DNA of 64,000 nucleotides, from the NCBI GenBank assembly GCA_039545315.1, contig BCIM01000002.1, positions 27,369-91,368 of the forward strand, given 5' to 3'. The notes below the pieces were generated by a model. That model was given only the letters and a program-made list of their open reading frames with translations, had not been told where the DNA came from and did no database searches. Positions 22,200 to 34,084 of this stretch are shown here, in pieces. The stretch is from Kondoa malvinella (Eukaryota; Basidiomycota; Agaricostilbomycetes; Agaricostilbales; Kondoaceae). Numbering within the stretch: position 1 is the first letter of the stretch; each line of letters starts with the position of its first letter. Position numbers and translations under genes: made by a program.

Positions 22200-25100
22200 C
22201 TATCTCTCCGGCCAAGTCCAGAGCATGCTTTTCCTCGAAAGCAGCTCCTCGGGCGCCCCTCTTTCGACGATCCGACCTTTATCCATTACCCAGATCTCGT
22301 CCATCTGCTTGATTGTCTCTATTCGATGCGCGACCACAATGACTGTCGCGTGCTTGAACTCCTTGCGAAGCAGATCTGTAATCTTCTGGTCGGTCCTCAA
22401 GTCCAAAGAAGCTGTACTTTCATCCAGACATACGATCTTCGAATCTCGCACTGCACAGGCGCGTTCAGCTTTGCTTTCTGTAGACTCCAACACGACTCAC
22501 GAATTGCCCTCGCTAGAGCCAAAAGCTGCTTTGCGCCTCTTGATAGACCTCCTTGACTGATTGAATGCTCGAGCTGACCCGGCAGAGCTTGAATCAACCC
22601 TTTGCAATCGACCTTGTCTAGAGCGTTCCATATCTCGTTGTCTCGCCGACAGCCTTCTAGATCTAGGTTTTCTCTGATTGTAAGGTCCAACAACATCGGC
22701 TCTGTTGCAGGATCAGACAACTGATAGTATCTCTCCGTCAGATACGCTTACCTTGAGGAATGACAGTCAGTGATCTGCGCCAGTTATACAAGGGATAAGA
22801 GTCGATATTCTTGCCATCGACTGCTCGGCAGGTATCAGCCCGAAGCCAGAGTGAAGAAGCTATACCGACCCAGTATTTGCCCCTGCTCTGGAGGCACCAG
22901 TCGAAAGAGACAAGACAACAACGTGCTCTTTCCGCTGCCACTTCGCCCGCATACTATCACTCACGTCAGCAAAGATCATCAACACAAGATAGGGCAGCTC
23001 ACTTCCAATTTTACGACCAGCAGGCAACTTGAAGCTGACACGGTCTAGAGCTGGTTCGGCTTCCTTGTTATACTTGAGTGTCACATCTTTGAACTCGAGA
23101 AGATTGTCGCATCTGATTGCTCTGCCTTCCGACGAGAGTGCATCTTCGTTCGCGAGTGCTTCTGTTGGCAGATTGGCGATAGCATTTATCCGGTGTATGG
23201 CAACACTTGCAATTTGTAGATCCGTCAATTGTTTCAACAGTAAGGACAGATCGCTTGGAATGGTTAAGGCGGATATCAAGGCTGGCCAGCGCAATCAGCT
23301 AAGGCAAATGGCCAAAGTTAGAGCATCTTACCGAGCGCAAGAAGACCATTGTCTTGCGTGCGACTGATGACAACCACAAGAACCATGACGCAGCTCATGA
23401 TCGAAAGGAACAGCGAAAGAATGAGGAACAGCCATTGTTTAGATGCCGCCAACAAGTAGAATGGCTGTTTTGCAAAACGCACTGCTCCATCGACTTGTGC
23501 TTCGAGGGTAGTCTCCATCTTGCTTGCGCGTATCACCCGCAAATAATCTGGATCGCTAGCGCAAGTGATCGCATTGAACAGCGGCGTAAGACTCGCGCTT
23601 TCGAGTCGCCTGAGTTGTCGACCGGTAGTTGCAAAGTATCTCCTGGCGCTTTCGCCTGCCAGCAACATGGCCACAAAGATGATCGCTATTGGCAGAACTT
23701 AGAATAAACGTTGGAGCGTCAACTAATGACGCACTTGCGTAGGGTATGGCTATAAAGCACACCAAACTTTGGGAAGCGACAAAGACAGCCCATTGGACCA
23801 CCTTCAGAGGCTTCTTCGGACATAGTCAACAAGTAAGCTAGCTTTTCTGACCTTGGCCGAGTGAAAGGAGAACTCGGTCTCGTGGATGAAGACATCAGAG
23901 GAGAAACTACGGTAAGATTAGTAGGGGCCTAATCGTTTGGAATGTCAGCTAACCGGTTCGTCAGATAGCCAACGCTCTTGTCCTGCACATAAGACGTTGC
24001 ACTGCTAAGCAGGCCGCGGATCTGTTTCTGATGAAGCGTTTTGCTAGCTCTGATCGGGACCCAGAGGATGTAAACTGTCGTGTTAGATCAGTATCGATTG
24101 AAGTAATGCGGCGGGAACGAACTGTACATATACAGCAGCATTGAAGCTAGGTACGCTACGGTTGTTCCAATGAAGGCTCCAATCTACCTTAGCGTCAGTC
24201 TGGCGCAGGAAGGGAGAGCGCAGTGCATACCCATGGGCCAAAGTGTCGTAGCTGATTATCGAAATCTTCGTTAACCCAAGCCCGGAGAAGAAAGAGGTAG
24301 CCGACTGCCTTCCATGACCAGGTGACGATAGCAACAAGGAGAAGAGATATCACTAGCAAGCCTCCTACAACTTGCATATGTGCCCGGAGAGCTTGCCAAG
24401 TCGACTGATCGCTGGTGTCGGTGTCCTCGTCCTCGCCCGGGTGGGCCGATACGCTTTCTGCTTCCTGAAGATCGCTTGATTTATCGTCTGCCTCTTCGGC
24501 TCCCTTTAGCTTCAATACCGAAGCCGATACGCTGGGTAGGACGTTTGAGACTTGAGAGTATTTGCCTTGCACTAGGATTCTTCCGTTACTCAGGTTAAGA
24601 AGGTGCGGTGCTGCCTGAACGAGGTGAAGCGCATTTGTAGCTAGTATGGTAGTCTTTCCGTTTCGCAAGCCAGATGGGCCGAAGAGACTATTGTACACAT
24701 GGGCTTCTGTTTTTCGGTCTAGAGCAGAGAAGATGTCGTCGCAGATCAGGGTGTCTGGTTGAGCTTACAAAGCACGGTATAGTGCGATTCTTTGACGCTG
24801 ACCACCTGAAAGTGCAGCACACAATTTGGCATCTCCTTCGATAAGTTGAGCAAGGTCGGCCTCGAGATCGCAAGCTGACAGCACTTGATGATACAGTACT
24901 GGGTCGAAAGGCCGCGAGAACACGATGTTGTCAAGTATCGACAATTTTGGTACGAGAAAGGCATCTTGAGAGCAGTAAGCAAGGGTGCCAGTTTCGCAGC
25001 AAACAGTGCCGACTAGCAGATCAAGTTCGCCCAAGAAGGCTTGCAGCAGACAGCTTTTGCCGGAGGATGTTTCGCCGAGTATTACCATCAATTCTCCAGC

Positions 25101-27512
25101 TTTACAGACTGTTGAGATGTCGTGAAGCAAGACTTGTTGCTTGAGTTCGAAACCAAAGGATGCATGTGTAATGACGAGATCTCTATTGGCGATTTTCCCT
25201 TTTAATTCTAAGGTTTTCTCGCTTTCAATACATAGAGGATGAGATGGTCGTTCGACTTGTAGCAAGAATTCCTCTGTTGACGTATGAGGCCAGCCGATGG
25301 AGCTTTAACAGACACGCGTACCGATGCGCTGGACGCTTGAGATCGCAGAAGTTGCCTTGGAGAACTGTGAGCCCCACTGCAAAGCACGCATAAGTCCAAT
25401 TGCACAGTAAGGCGTAAGGAACTCGCCAAAAAGAAGAATACACCCCTGAACGAGTCAATGGGCGAACAGTAAGCTTTATCACAACACGTACCATTGTTCT
25501 ATCGCCGCAAAGCCAACCAAAACGCCGATATAGTCGAGAGCTCTTGGATCCAAATAGCACACAGTCGCATAGGTGACAATCATGGCTAGCCTAAAGGCGC
25601 CAACAGATACGTTGGTTACGAAATTGACGGGCATCGTCGCCTTTCGAAAAGTAGCTTGTTGTTTGAGCTCTTCACCTCGCAAGACCGCGTACTTCTGATG
25701 CACAGCTGCTTCATAACCTTGCATCTTTGTTGCTTTACTGTGCAAGTCTTGTCAGTAGACTGCCTTTTCTACCTTATTGCAGGCAACATACAAACACGCA
25801 ATGATCTACAGTCTATCAGTGACGGAGAATAATTGCTGCAGAAGACTCACCGATGAAATCAGCCTGACTCGAGCGTCACTTGCTTTCGACCACAAAGTTT
25901 GGCTACTGATCTGTCTAGCGGCCAGCAGAGGCATGCCGATGACATTCGCCAGAATCAGGATAACCACCGCTACAGTAGTTGCTGTGCCAAATTCTCTTGC
26001 CATGATAAGCAGGCCGAGAACATAGCCGATTGCTAGCTGAAGGCATAGATAGGGAAAGGTGAAGAACTCGACAATGCGATTGATGTCCTGCAAGCGTCTC
26101 AGCAACCGTACCAGCCGGGATTCATGAGCCATACCAAAGTCATATAGCTGGACAAGGCACCACTTCCCAAATCTTCAGCAACCGATGTATGTACTCGAAC
26201 CTGACTCTTATAGGTCGTGGTGTATACCTGCAAGCGAACGCCTCACTGCATGTCGATAGACTACCTGCATAAGCAGAGCTCTTGCGTTTGCTGCCAATTT
26301 TGCACAGCTCATTGTGAACCAGACGAAGAGCAAGCTATGCACGATCGGATAGACGAAGTATGCTAGGACAGCCATGAGTAATTTGTTCTAGAGTCAATAC
26401 AGCAAGCATACCTGCAGATAACGCCCAGCCATATTCGACAGGTTGTGGAGCAGACCCACGCCAGGATGCAAGGAAGAGAGCGACAGCCCGGACAAGCAGA
26501 GGTGAGACCATGTTTGAGATTGCGCCAAGTACACACGCCAGTGCTGGTGCGAGTATGTCCTAAGGGAGCATCAGATAATGCTTTTCACGCAAGATTAGTG
26601 AAGAATACCTCTTTCAGAGCTACAAAGAGGCAACGCCAAACAAGATGCTTAGAACCTTTAGTTCGATGATATTGCCAAGCTTGCTGAAAGCGTGCCAGGC
26701 GTGCCTTCTCGAGTTCAGGATGCTCGCCCACCCCAATGTTGTTGTTCGTCAACATTGTTCGACGGCCTAACGCGAGCAGAGGATAGATGTAGAGTAAGAA
26801 TATTTGACTGATTAGCCGGATGTTGCTTCTTCACTGAGCGACTAAATTACGTGTGAGTGACAGTCTCTATTCCTCAGGCTGAAAGCTCACATGTTTCAAA
26901 TCACGATCTTTTAGGTATGCCCTCTTTGACAGATTTTCCAGCGCCAGTAGTACCATCTTGCCTCCAAAGGAAACGACAATGGCGACAAAGTAGAAGGTTT
27001 GTTGAGCAGGAAAGTCGAGCAGGCTGAAAGTGCATATCCGTATAACGTCAAAGACCAGGACTACCAGTAGGTAAACCGAGAGCAGGATATGAGGTCTGAC
27101 GCTTCTTTTATGATCGATGTACGATAGAGCTGCCACATGAAGCTGATGATGTCGCTAGTCAGCACTGCCCGGATGACTTGAACAGAATGCTCACCGAAGC
27201 TATAAAAGCCATGACGACTGCTGCTGTACCCATCATAGGATCGGATACTTGAGTACTCCAGGCAAAGACAGCCAAAAGATCAGCCAGGATCAAAACACTC
27301 GCAGCGATCATCTTTAAAGCCAACAAGACACCACCTCGACACAGGTCCACTCCTTGTCTACAAGTCACGATATACAGCAGAGTCCAAGAACCGATGCTGA
27401 GGCATGCTGAAGGTGCGATGCTGAGAAGTGCGGATGAGAATGCAAGATTGAAGTCGAGCGTTCTGCATGAAGACGAGCCCTCGCCAATCTGCCATTCATC
27501 AGGACAGGCCAT
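22200..27512 (-). CDS. ABCC (MRP/Yor1/Ycf1-like) full ABC transporter with an in-frame stop in NBD1
   Basis: Large exporter of conjugates or metals-glutathione type substrates. The start at 27512 (MACPDEWQIG) opens a multi-helix N-terminal TMD0, followed by two ABC transporter units in many short exons. NBD1 has Walker A GETSSGKS, an intact LSGGQRQRIALYRAL signature, then a TAA stop (24765-24767). Immediately after it, in the same frame, come QPDTLICDDIFSALDRKT (Walker B and D-loop). No intron of credible length restores the frame. NBD2 has Walker A GRSGSGKST, a divergent signature GLSRGAKQLLALARA, Walker B KIVCLDESTASLD and the H-loop VVAHRIE. The rest of the gene shows no other clear break, so it is a recent pseudogene, a readthrough gene or a base error. 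A longer C-terminus in another frame past 22200 is possible. Confidence 0.75.
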
Positions 27513-28188
27513 GGTTTCGGTTATAGCTTGCAGAGATTATGAGAAGGACACGATAGCTCCGAAGCGAAAGGAAGGGAGGCACGGAAGGACACATAGCAAT
27601 GCTGTACGTATCATTTGACGGCGTGCGAGGAAGACAGTCCGAACATGTATTTCAGTGCTGTTTGTACGGCAGATTGCAAGGCTGTACGAGTTGAGGCGTA
27701 TATGCTGTATTGAACACGATTTGGTGATGTTGCAAAGCTTGGAGCATGTTCACGACTGAGGACACAGACTGACGACGCGCCTTCTACACTGCTCCACTGA
27801 CTGTGCTTGAAGCAAGATGCCTGCGTTCACTTCATTATCGCTGTCCATCGTCAAGCGTTGGTCTGCGCAAGCTCATGCAAAACATGCCTCGCAATAATTC
27901 AAGTCATGCGGAGGGTCTTAATGCTGTCAAGGTTCTATGTAGAAGAATGCTCTAGTCTCTGTGTGTGATTCGGAGATGGAGGAGTTGGCCAAGACGGTGT
28001 AGACACTCAGACGCCGACGTCAAGTATTGCTGCACAGCTGGACCGCTTCAAAAGGATTACACAAGCGCTTATCATGCTTCTGTACCTATCGTTGGACCTC
28101 GTGGCAGCTCCCTCACACCCGTGTCAGACGCTCGCCAACCTGCTCGTGTCGTTTCTTCGCAATATCATGCATTTCGGTTTATTTCGAC
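27513..28188. other. Promoter side of the ABC gene, no gene recognised
   Basis: About 680 bp upstream of the ABC transporter start. No coding exon with a recognisable domain is visible on either strand. Confidence 0.35.
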
Positions 28189-28449
28189 ATGACTCCCGCT
28201 CTGTTACTTATCCGGTCGCAACGAACCTCCAAGCAAGTCCTGTACTCCTATGTTCAACGAGCTGTTCCTTTGCGACAGCTCCCTTGTCGCGGCGACCCAA
28301 ACTCAGCGGCTTCTTCTCGCCCTTTCTTTAGCAGCACATCTGTCCGTTTTAGCTCACAATCCCTGCGATCCGTGTTCTTGACGTTGCTATCTAGGATCCG
28401 TGCTCTGATAGGACATGCTACCCGCATACAGCTCGCACCGCAAGTCTGA
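28189..28449 (+). CDS. Possible 5' fragment of a mitochondrial-protein gene
   Basis: An open frame of 86 codons from ATG at 28189. Its product is rich in Arg, Ser, Leu and Gln and almost free of acidic residues, with a SSRPFFSSTSVRFSSQSL block that looks like a mitochondrial presequence and its cleavage region. No mature domain follows. The frame ends about 110 bp before a perfect inverted repeat. It could be the first exon of a gene truncated by rearrangement, or chance. No other support. Confidence 0.25.
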   Translation: MTPALLLIRSQRTSKQVLYSYVQRAVPLRQLPCRGDPNSAASSRPFFSSTSVRFSSQSLRSVFLTLLSRIRALIGHATRIQLAPQV

Positions 28450-28535
28450 TAGTACAAATAAATATGAGCCAACTTGTGCAAAAAAGAGCTCGCCTGGCCA
28501 GCCAGCCTGAAGCAGGTGCAAAAGGTGTGATCACT

Positions 28536-28609
28536 GGCGGTTTCGAACCGCCGACATCGAATTGTGCCGCACGGTGCGAAGCCCGTGCGGCGCCGGTGCG
28601 GCACAATTC
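28536..28609. repeat. Perfect 14-bp inverted repeat beside a tRNA B-box-like hairpin
   Basis: Arms at 28559-28572 and 28596-28609 are exact reverse complements and flank a 23-bp GC-rich spacer that can itself fold. Next to it, 28536-28552 is a palindromic GGCGG-loop-CCGCC sequence that on the minus strand reads as a tRNA T-arm with the B-box core GGTTCGAAACC. No matching acceptor stem, D-arm or anticodon arm could be assembled, so I do not call a tRNA. It may be a tRNA-derived remnant or a transposon end. Confidence 0.7.
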
Positions 28610-29219
28610 CCGGCTATTTTTGAGCGCAGCGAACCCCTCTTGCTCTGCTCTGCCATCTGTCGCGCAGCGACATGCTCATAATTTCGATCAGTCGACGACC
28701 GCACGTCTTTAAAATGATGGCATACTCTCTTGTTCTCATCCAGCTCGCGCTCTACCCAATAGTAAATCTATCTTCTACGCTCAGCTTCTCGCCCTCCTAC
28801 GTCAAGCTGTTCAATCGCTCATGTGATGAACTCTCGTTCACTGCACACCACCTTCCCTGAATCTACCTCACTCGAACATTCTACAACTTGCTTCAATTGA
28901 CACTGTCGGCCACCTTTTTCTATCTGTCATTGATCTCGCTTATTCCTTCACGAAGACAGCCAGCAAGGGGATAGCTACTCGCACTTTCGCTCTCTCAACG
29001 CCTACTCAGTGCAAGCTAGATCATGTCATGCCTGGGCTTGTGTATGCCGCTAAATCCCACCTATGCTCAGCCAAGACCTTTGTTCGTTTGAGATGTGTCT
29101 TCGGCAGAAAGTCGCTGGCGTTGCGGGTTCAACAAAGCGATTAAATTGGGCAGTAGACTAGTACACAAAGACCGTTACTGTCTATTGCATAATGCAGGAT
29201 GTTGACCGAATGTTCTGCT
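28610..29219. other. Non-coding stretch before repeat copy R1
   Basis: No gene, RNA or clear repeat recognised. Short open frames only. Confidence 0.35.
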
Positions 29220-29920
29220 GCCACGAGGGGCAAAGGAGGTGTCAAGTTTCACAACTTGACCGGCTGTCAAGTTCTGCACGGTCCGGAGATAAGCCAATCC
29301 GGTAAATACATCATCCGGCTTAATTTTAATGCCATTCTGTGCAAATGCTTATTTGAACGGCTTACATGCTACTACTACATATACGGTCCGTATGAAGAGC
29401 TTATATTGTCAAGAACAGACAGGCAAACTTCTACTGCATCCCAGATGAAGGCAAGCATTCTTTCCGTCCAGTAAGGAATTTCCAGATTGGTTACCTGCTC
29501 ACAGTCTTACGGCACACGTCACGCTGTTCCGGACCAATCAAAGCGGGCTCGGCACAGTCTTCTCTGGCAACCTGTTGTCTTTTGAACATTACATTACCTT
29601 GTCTGCTTAGTGCTTAACCTTTCTTTGGTCCCGCTGCTTCATTCTCAGCATATTCGCCCGCCTTGCAGTGGTGTGCAGTTCCGCAACGCGCGACACATGC
29701 TAAGTGATTGAACATGAAAAACAGGCGCTGAAGCATTTTGAGCCGTGTATTTGAAGATCGCTCAATATGCAGTAAACTCATGTCTTGCTTCATATAACGA
29801 CATCTGCTAGCCGCGCACGATACATGTATGGTAATCCAACGCTGAAGCTACAACACCCATACCTGTGGGCTCAGTTTACATTGCGGCCCCAGTGAATATC
29901 ATACTGCACAACAAATAGTC
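29220..29920 (+). repeat. Dispersed repeat R, copy 1 (most complete direct copy)
   Basis: Begins near the motif CGAGGGGCAAAGGAGGTGTC, followed by a short internal inverted repeat (CAACTTGACC...GCTGTCAAGTT). It then runs through CTTTCCGTCCAGTAAGGAA, TTTCTTTGGTCCCGCTG and GCGCTGAAGCATTTTGAGCC to about AATATCATACTGCA. Other copies lie at 44466-44855, 57190-57690 and, inverted, 61618-62310. A bare end of the family is at 41655-41740. Copies are diverged by scattered substitutions and differ in their ends. No long open frame is shared. The last part overlaps the 3' end of the minus-strand gene at 29871. Probably a non-autonomous mobile element or a duplicated 3' flank. Confidence 0.8.
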
Positions 29921-30838
29921 AGCACTGTAAACATACATATAAGCATGGCACGTACCAATCTTCGTCCGCATCGTAGAAGGATTCACCATCACTCAGAGTC
30001 ATAAGGGATTCGCCATCTAAGTTCAATTATGTAGTCAGCATTGGTAAGATAGACACCATCAGACCGATTCGCATACCGCTTGAGTCAATCTGAGAAATCG
30101 ATCCAGTGCTTCGGTAATCCGCGCGATTGTGTGGGTGTTGAACGGCCGGACCTTCGTATGGTGGAGGCGCAACAGCGAAATTGTCGCTGCCTAAGTCCAA
30201 GCGACGCACAGCCCCATCCAGTGCAGTCACTTCATCATCAAGCAGACCTTGAGAAAGAGCTTCGCGTTCGAGCCAAGCTTGATATGGCCACAGCTGGTGA
30301 CTGATGCTGGTCGCCGGATCGTTTTGCCTACGAGTCTCGTATTCGACGTATTCACCCACAAGGCGGGCCCAATGTGCTTTGCCCATCTCCCTCTTGGCAA
30401 TGGAGGGACTGGCTTGACGAAGATCGCGGAACTTCTTGGCTGGATCTTTTGATCTTGCAGTTGAATGTTCGTAGATGACCATTTGCTGGTCTATACAAGT
30501 ATCAGACACACATGTGGTAGGCTGCCGTGCTCCATGGTACATACTATCGGGCGGATGCGAAGTTGGCCTATCGGCATTGAGAATGACGAAGGCTGTGATC
30601 GATGCTGTTGATCAGTCCATGGTAGCATACACTGGGTCCAAGCGTTGCGACTCACTTGTATAACGAAAAGCAGCTTTATCGCCTACTTGCTTGCGCCATT
30701 GTTGATAACCATGCTGATGCACTTCAGCGGTCATCAGAGTTTAGATATTGCTTTCGTGCTTCAGATCAACGACTCACTAATCCAGGGGCCGTGATCACGG
30801 CCGGTAAACGGTGCAGGCCCAAAGAAAGGGAAGCGCAT
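29871..30838 (-). CDS. Unknown protein with PPxY motif and a C-terminal tail shared with the PQ-loop gene
   Basis: The start is modelled at 30838 (MRFPFFGPAPFTGRD). Further exons encode LHQHGYQQWRKQVGDKAAFR, ITAFVILNADRPTSHPPD and a larger exon (about 30480-30060) with WARLVGEYVEYE, LWPYQAWLEREALSQG and APPPYEGP, a PPxY motif. The last exons give DGESLMTLSDGESF, DADEDWY and DIHWGRNVN. The family was not recognised. The final segment (GESF-DADEDWY plus the following intron and UTR) closely resembles the 3' end of the PQ-loop gene at 60505-61675, where it is joined to an inverted R copy. Splice sites are my model. A single intact protein is likely but not proven. Confidence 0.5.
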
Positions 30839-31262
30839 TGTGTGGGCAATTCGAACAATCAGGAGGGACGGAACAGGCTGTTTGAGCAAGCAATACTACT
30901 TCCAAGAGAGAGTTTGGGCGCATTCAGAGGCTTGAGCATAGAGGTTCGTGTTTGGAGGTCCAAACGCAAATGGATCAATTGTCTTGATCGAGAGTTGATC
31001 TTGCCATACTCGATGCGCGGGTAAAAGGAGTCTTGCGATATGAACAGACAGTTACAGACAGTCTCACTCAATGGCAGGCTTCCCCGGACACAACCAAACA
31101 ATTTCTCTTTTGTTTGCCATGATGCTTGCCGGTTTCTGCGACTACGGCTCTAGCTTTTTGTTCGCTTTGACCTTCTGCTCTTCTGAGCACTGGCGCTTTT
31201 TGTTTGGTTTTGGCGACCGCTGTACTTCGTCAAGTTGTATCCTGCATTGTAGTAAAGCAAAG
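30839..31262. promoter_or_regulatory. Divergent spacer between the unknown gene and gene X
   Basis: About 420 bp between two divergent starts. The gene X frame stays open back to about 31071, so its true start might be further left. No motif recognised. Confidence 0.35.
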
Positions 31263-33222
31263 ATGGCCACCTTACTGCCTGGAGAGACTCTCGACGACTT
31301 TGCAAAGCGCATAACCGAAGCTGTGAGTCCTTTTGGGAGCCTGTGCTTCATAACATGCCTATACTGATCTCAAATAACCTAGGCGGCAACTAGACTGCGC
31401 CTGGAGATGAGTCAAATGCAAGGCCAATTCACAAAGGCCATGGACTCCAAAGATAAGGAAATCATTCGCCTTCGTGGCAGTCAATCACCATTTGCGAACC
31501 GAGCGGCTTCGCATTCTATAAATGGCTCAAACGTTGAACTTCCCATCGACAACTCGCCATCAGCGCGAACCTCTGCTCCGACAGCTCAAGCATCCAACGG
31601 ATATGCAGCTGGTTCCGAGCTTACCGATCAATCACCTGCAACGGGCCCTTTACCAACTTCATCAGCCTTGCCTTCGTCGCAAGTCGGTTCGTCCTTGCTC
31701 AGAGTGGTACCGATACGATCAAGAATCCATCGGTCTGGTATCTCTTCTTCAACGCAATCTGCAGAATTGCCCAAAAGCCCAACCGCTGGCTTGGGCTCAA
31801 ATCCGTCCAAGCGTACAGGGAAGACCAGCGGAGGCATAGAGGAGCCGGCGAAGGGCGAAGTGTTCAGGCCAGCAGCCCATGTTTATCGTATGATGAGAGC
31901 AGAGGCGCCAAAAGACAGTAGAGGGTATCAAGTGAGTACTTGCTGATTTTTCTGCTGGCATCAATCAGCTCAACCCATAACAAATTAGGCAGCAGCACGT
32001 GCATGCATTCGTATGCTCTGGATGCTGTACGACAATTCACAGGCACCAAATGCGCCCTCGAACGATGTGGTCAATCGCTTTTACACTCGATTCCCCTCGT
32101 CTCAAGCTGTTCAACGTTACAATAAGGGTCAGGATGACATTTACTCGATCGCCAGCGAAACAGTCGCCATGGGCTCTCACTACCGCTTGCAAGGCGCGAG
32201 AAATGCAAAATCACTAATCTATGTGGATCACGTTGTTATCAAATACTTGCAAGTGCTTGTGGCTCGCTACGGCTTGGAGCGCTTCAATCCCAAACTCGAT
32301 GAAAGCGCCTACTCTGCCTACAACTCAGCCCATCGGCTAACCTTCTTGGCAGCGTTCGAACAAGCAGCTCGAGCTCACGCCTTTGCAGATCTTTCACCTG
32401 ATCTGGATTATTTAGCGAACATCAAATTTACTGTGAAGATCTACGATCATTTTGTTCATCATTATTTGTTCAGTATCTTTGAGCGCGAGCGTCTTCAGCC
32501 TGGAAGTACAGCAAGGGCTTTTGCTCAACAGAGCGTGTATCAAAATCGGTATAGGGTGAGCATTTACTCTATCTTTTGTCCTATTGCTAAGGGTGCTGCT
32601 GCAGCTGAAGCTCAGGCGACTGAAGTATATGAAAGATCATGGCTTTCCCAAACGGAAGTTGGATATGTGCGTCACGAAGGCCATGTCTAGCGACGAACGT
32701 CTGCCGGACGGCACCTTTGAAGTTCACGATATGCCGTTAAGAAGTGATGAGATGTATATTATGATGGAGGGTGTCGACAAAGCTATCCAAGAGGAGCATG
32801 CGTTGTTCGGCCGGAGGGATCAATTTCGCATCCGCAGGCGCGTTGTCGATGCGAAGCCATCGCCTTACAAAGCGCAACCACTCGGGATTGGCATTCAATA
32901 TTATGAAGCAAAACAGTTCAACAGACTCTCTCGCCCGCTCAAACAAAAGCTAGCCGAATACAAAGTCACCTTTCCTTCCGATACATTGAAGCATGCCCAT
33001 ACGCACGACTCGGACAGGATATCAGACAAGGAGTTCGAACGTGTATACGGCCAAGCTCTTGAAATCTACGACTATTACGCATCCGACGCAGATAATGAAG
33101 ATGAAGATGAAGACGGGGATGAAGAAATGCTTGGCAATGGAGATCTGGACATGGCGGAGAAGGATGTAGCAGAAACCGACGTGTCGGACGAAGAGGGGCA
33201 GCACATGGCCGTCGACAATTAG
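31263..33222 (+). CDS. Gene X: large unknown protein whose 3' end is duplicated as an inverted repeat
   Basis: 597 residues from four exons: 31263-31322, 31383-31931, 31989-32555 and 32605-33222. The N-terminus (MATLLPGETLDDFAKRITEA, LRLEMSQMQGQF) looks like a short coiled coil. A Ser/Pro/Ala-rich linker follows, then a conserved-looking helical domain (CIRMLWMLYDN, NDVVNRFYTRFPS, YLQVLVARYGLERFNP, KLRRLKYMKDHGFPKRKLD). The tail is very acidic (NEDEDEDGDEE) and ends HMAVDN. No known catalytic motif was found. The last ~110 codons plus ~160 bp of flank recur in inverted orientation at 41763-42257. Its location, repetition and position next to transposase pieces suggest a mobile-element-associated gene, but this is inference. 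Confidence 0.6.
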
Positions 33223-33381
33223 ATGATCAGAGACGGACCGGGCCACAATACAACCAAGCACAGGTCCAGTAGGTCTGCAGCAAGCGCTGTGTGCGGCAGA
33301 TGGGTGCACCATTGTTTTTATTTGACTGAATAGATAATAATGCCTCTGTTGTATGCGTATCGGGACATTTGATGTATTTAG
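32900..33381 (+). repeat. Long inverted repeat, left arm (IR-L)
   Basis: About 480 bp covering the 3' end of gene X and its downstream flank. It is nearly identical, in reverse complement, to 41763-42257. Only a few substitutions and small indels are visible, for example GGGACATTTGATG versus GGGACATTTTGACG near the outer end. The arms enclose about 8.4 kb carrying the metal ATPase and the split transposase. Confidence 0.9.
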
Positions 33382-33420
33382 CACTCCATCATGTTCCGCC
33401 CTTCTGACCTCCGCCGCTCG

Positions 33421-33629
33421 CCCTGATGGTGTAAGCAGGTAATCGCAAGTAATTCATTCCGGCCAACCTACTTTTTTGCATTGATCGCACAAGCCTGGCT
33501 GCAGGTGCGGTTTTATGCTGTCTTGATTGCAAGACGTGCTCAATGCGCAGCACTGGCATCTCTCTAGCTGCTTGAAGTACTGCTTGATGTGATTTGCAGG
33601 CGGTAGGCTTAAAGCTTCCAGGCTTGTTC
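33421..33629 (+). repeat. Direct repeat D, left copy, with a Cys-motif frame on the minus strand
   Basis: About 200 bp repeated in the same orientation at 38462-38674. On the minus strand both copies keep an open frame with HIKQYFKQLER, a CxxCC-like cluster, HLQPGLCDQC and KKVG. Several differences between the copies change residues outside the Cys positions. The right copy lies between the two transposase halves, so this is probably a detached piece of the transposase N-terminal zinc-binding region. Confidence 0.75.
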
Positions 33630-34084
33630 AGGCCATCCTATTTCGTTGGTATGCTCCGATCGACTACGTTAGGACACAGACACCCTTGCATTGGCTGCAT
33701 TGTTGATGAAGCAGGCTATTAGACTAACAATACAGATTAGACAGCCTCTTCGAATTATGTAATCAGACACCGGGCAGCTATTCTGCATCTCCACTTCTTC
33801 AAACTCTTTGTGCTTTCCATCGCTGCCAATCGATTGCTACCTGGTGCTCCACATGTGTCCTGCCATGCGAATCGAGCTGCCCTCCAATCGTTGCGAAGCT
33901 ATATCAGCGAGCCGCGTCACCAAAATTCCAGGTAAAACCAGCCGCACACTCCAGGTGCAGTTCATTAAATCTAGCAACCCACAGCGAAATTTGCGCAAGT
34001 GCACTGCCACCTTCCACAGCATGAACAAGGAACGTCGCAATTCTGGGTCAACTCAAACGACCATCGAAATTTTCTTTCTGACCT
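33630..34084. other. Upstream region of the P1B-ATPase
   Basis: About 450 bp between repeat D and the ATPase start. No gene recognised. It should include the ATPase promoter. Confidence 0.4.

Noticed and set aside
24752..24767. A 14-16-nt or 50-nt intron removing the ABC transporter stop
   Set aside because: The short version is far below plausible intron size. The 50-nt version (GTAAGC to CTCTAG) deletes Walker B and shifts the frame.
28536..28609. tRNA gene on the minus strand
   Set aside because: Only a T-arm-like hairpin with a B-box core is present. The 3' strand (AGTGATC) has no matching 5' acceptor strand, and no proper D-arm or 7-nt anticodon loop can be drawn.
31263..33222. Gene X as a recombinase or transposase
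   Set aside because: No catalytic R-H-R-Y, DDE or HUH pattern could be seen. It is kept as unknown.
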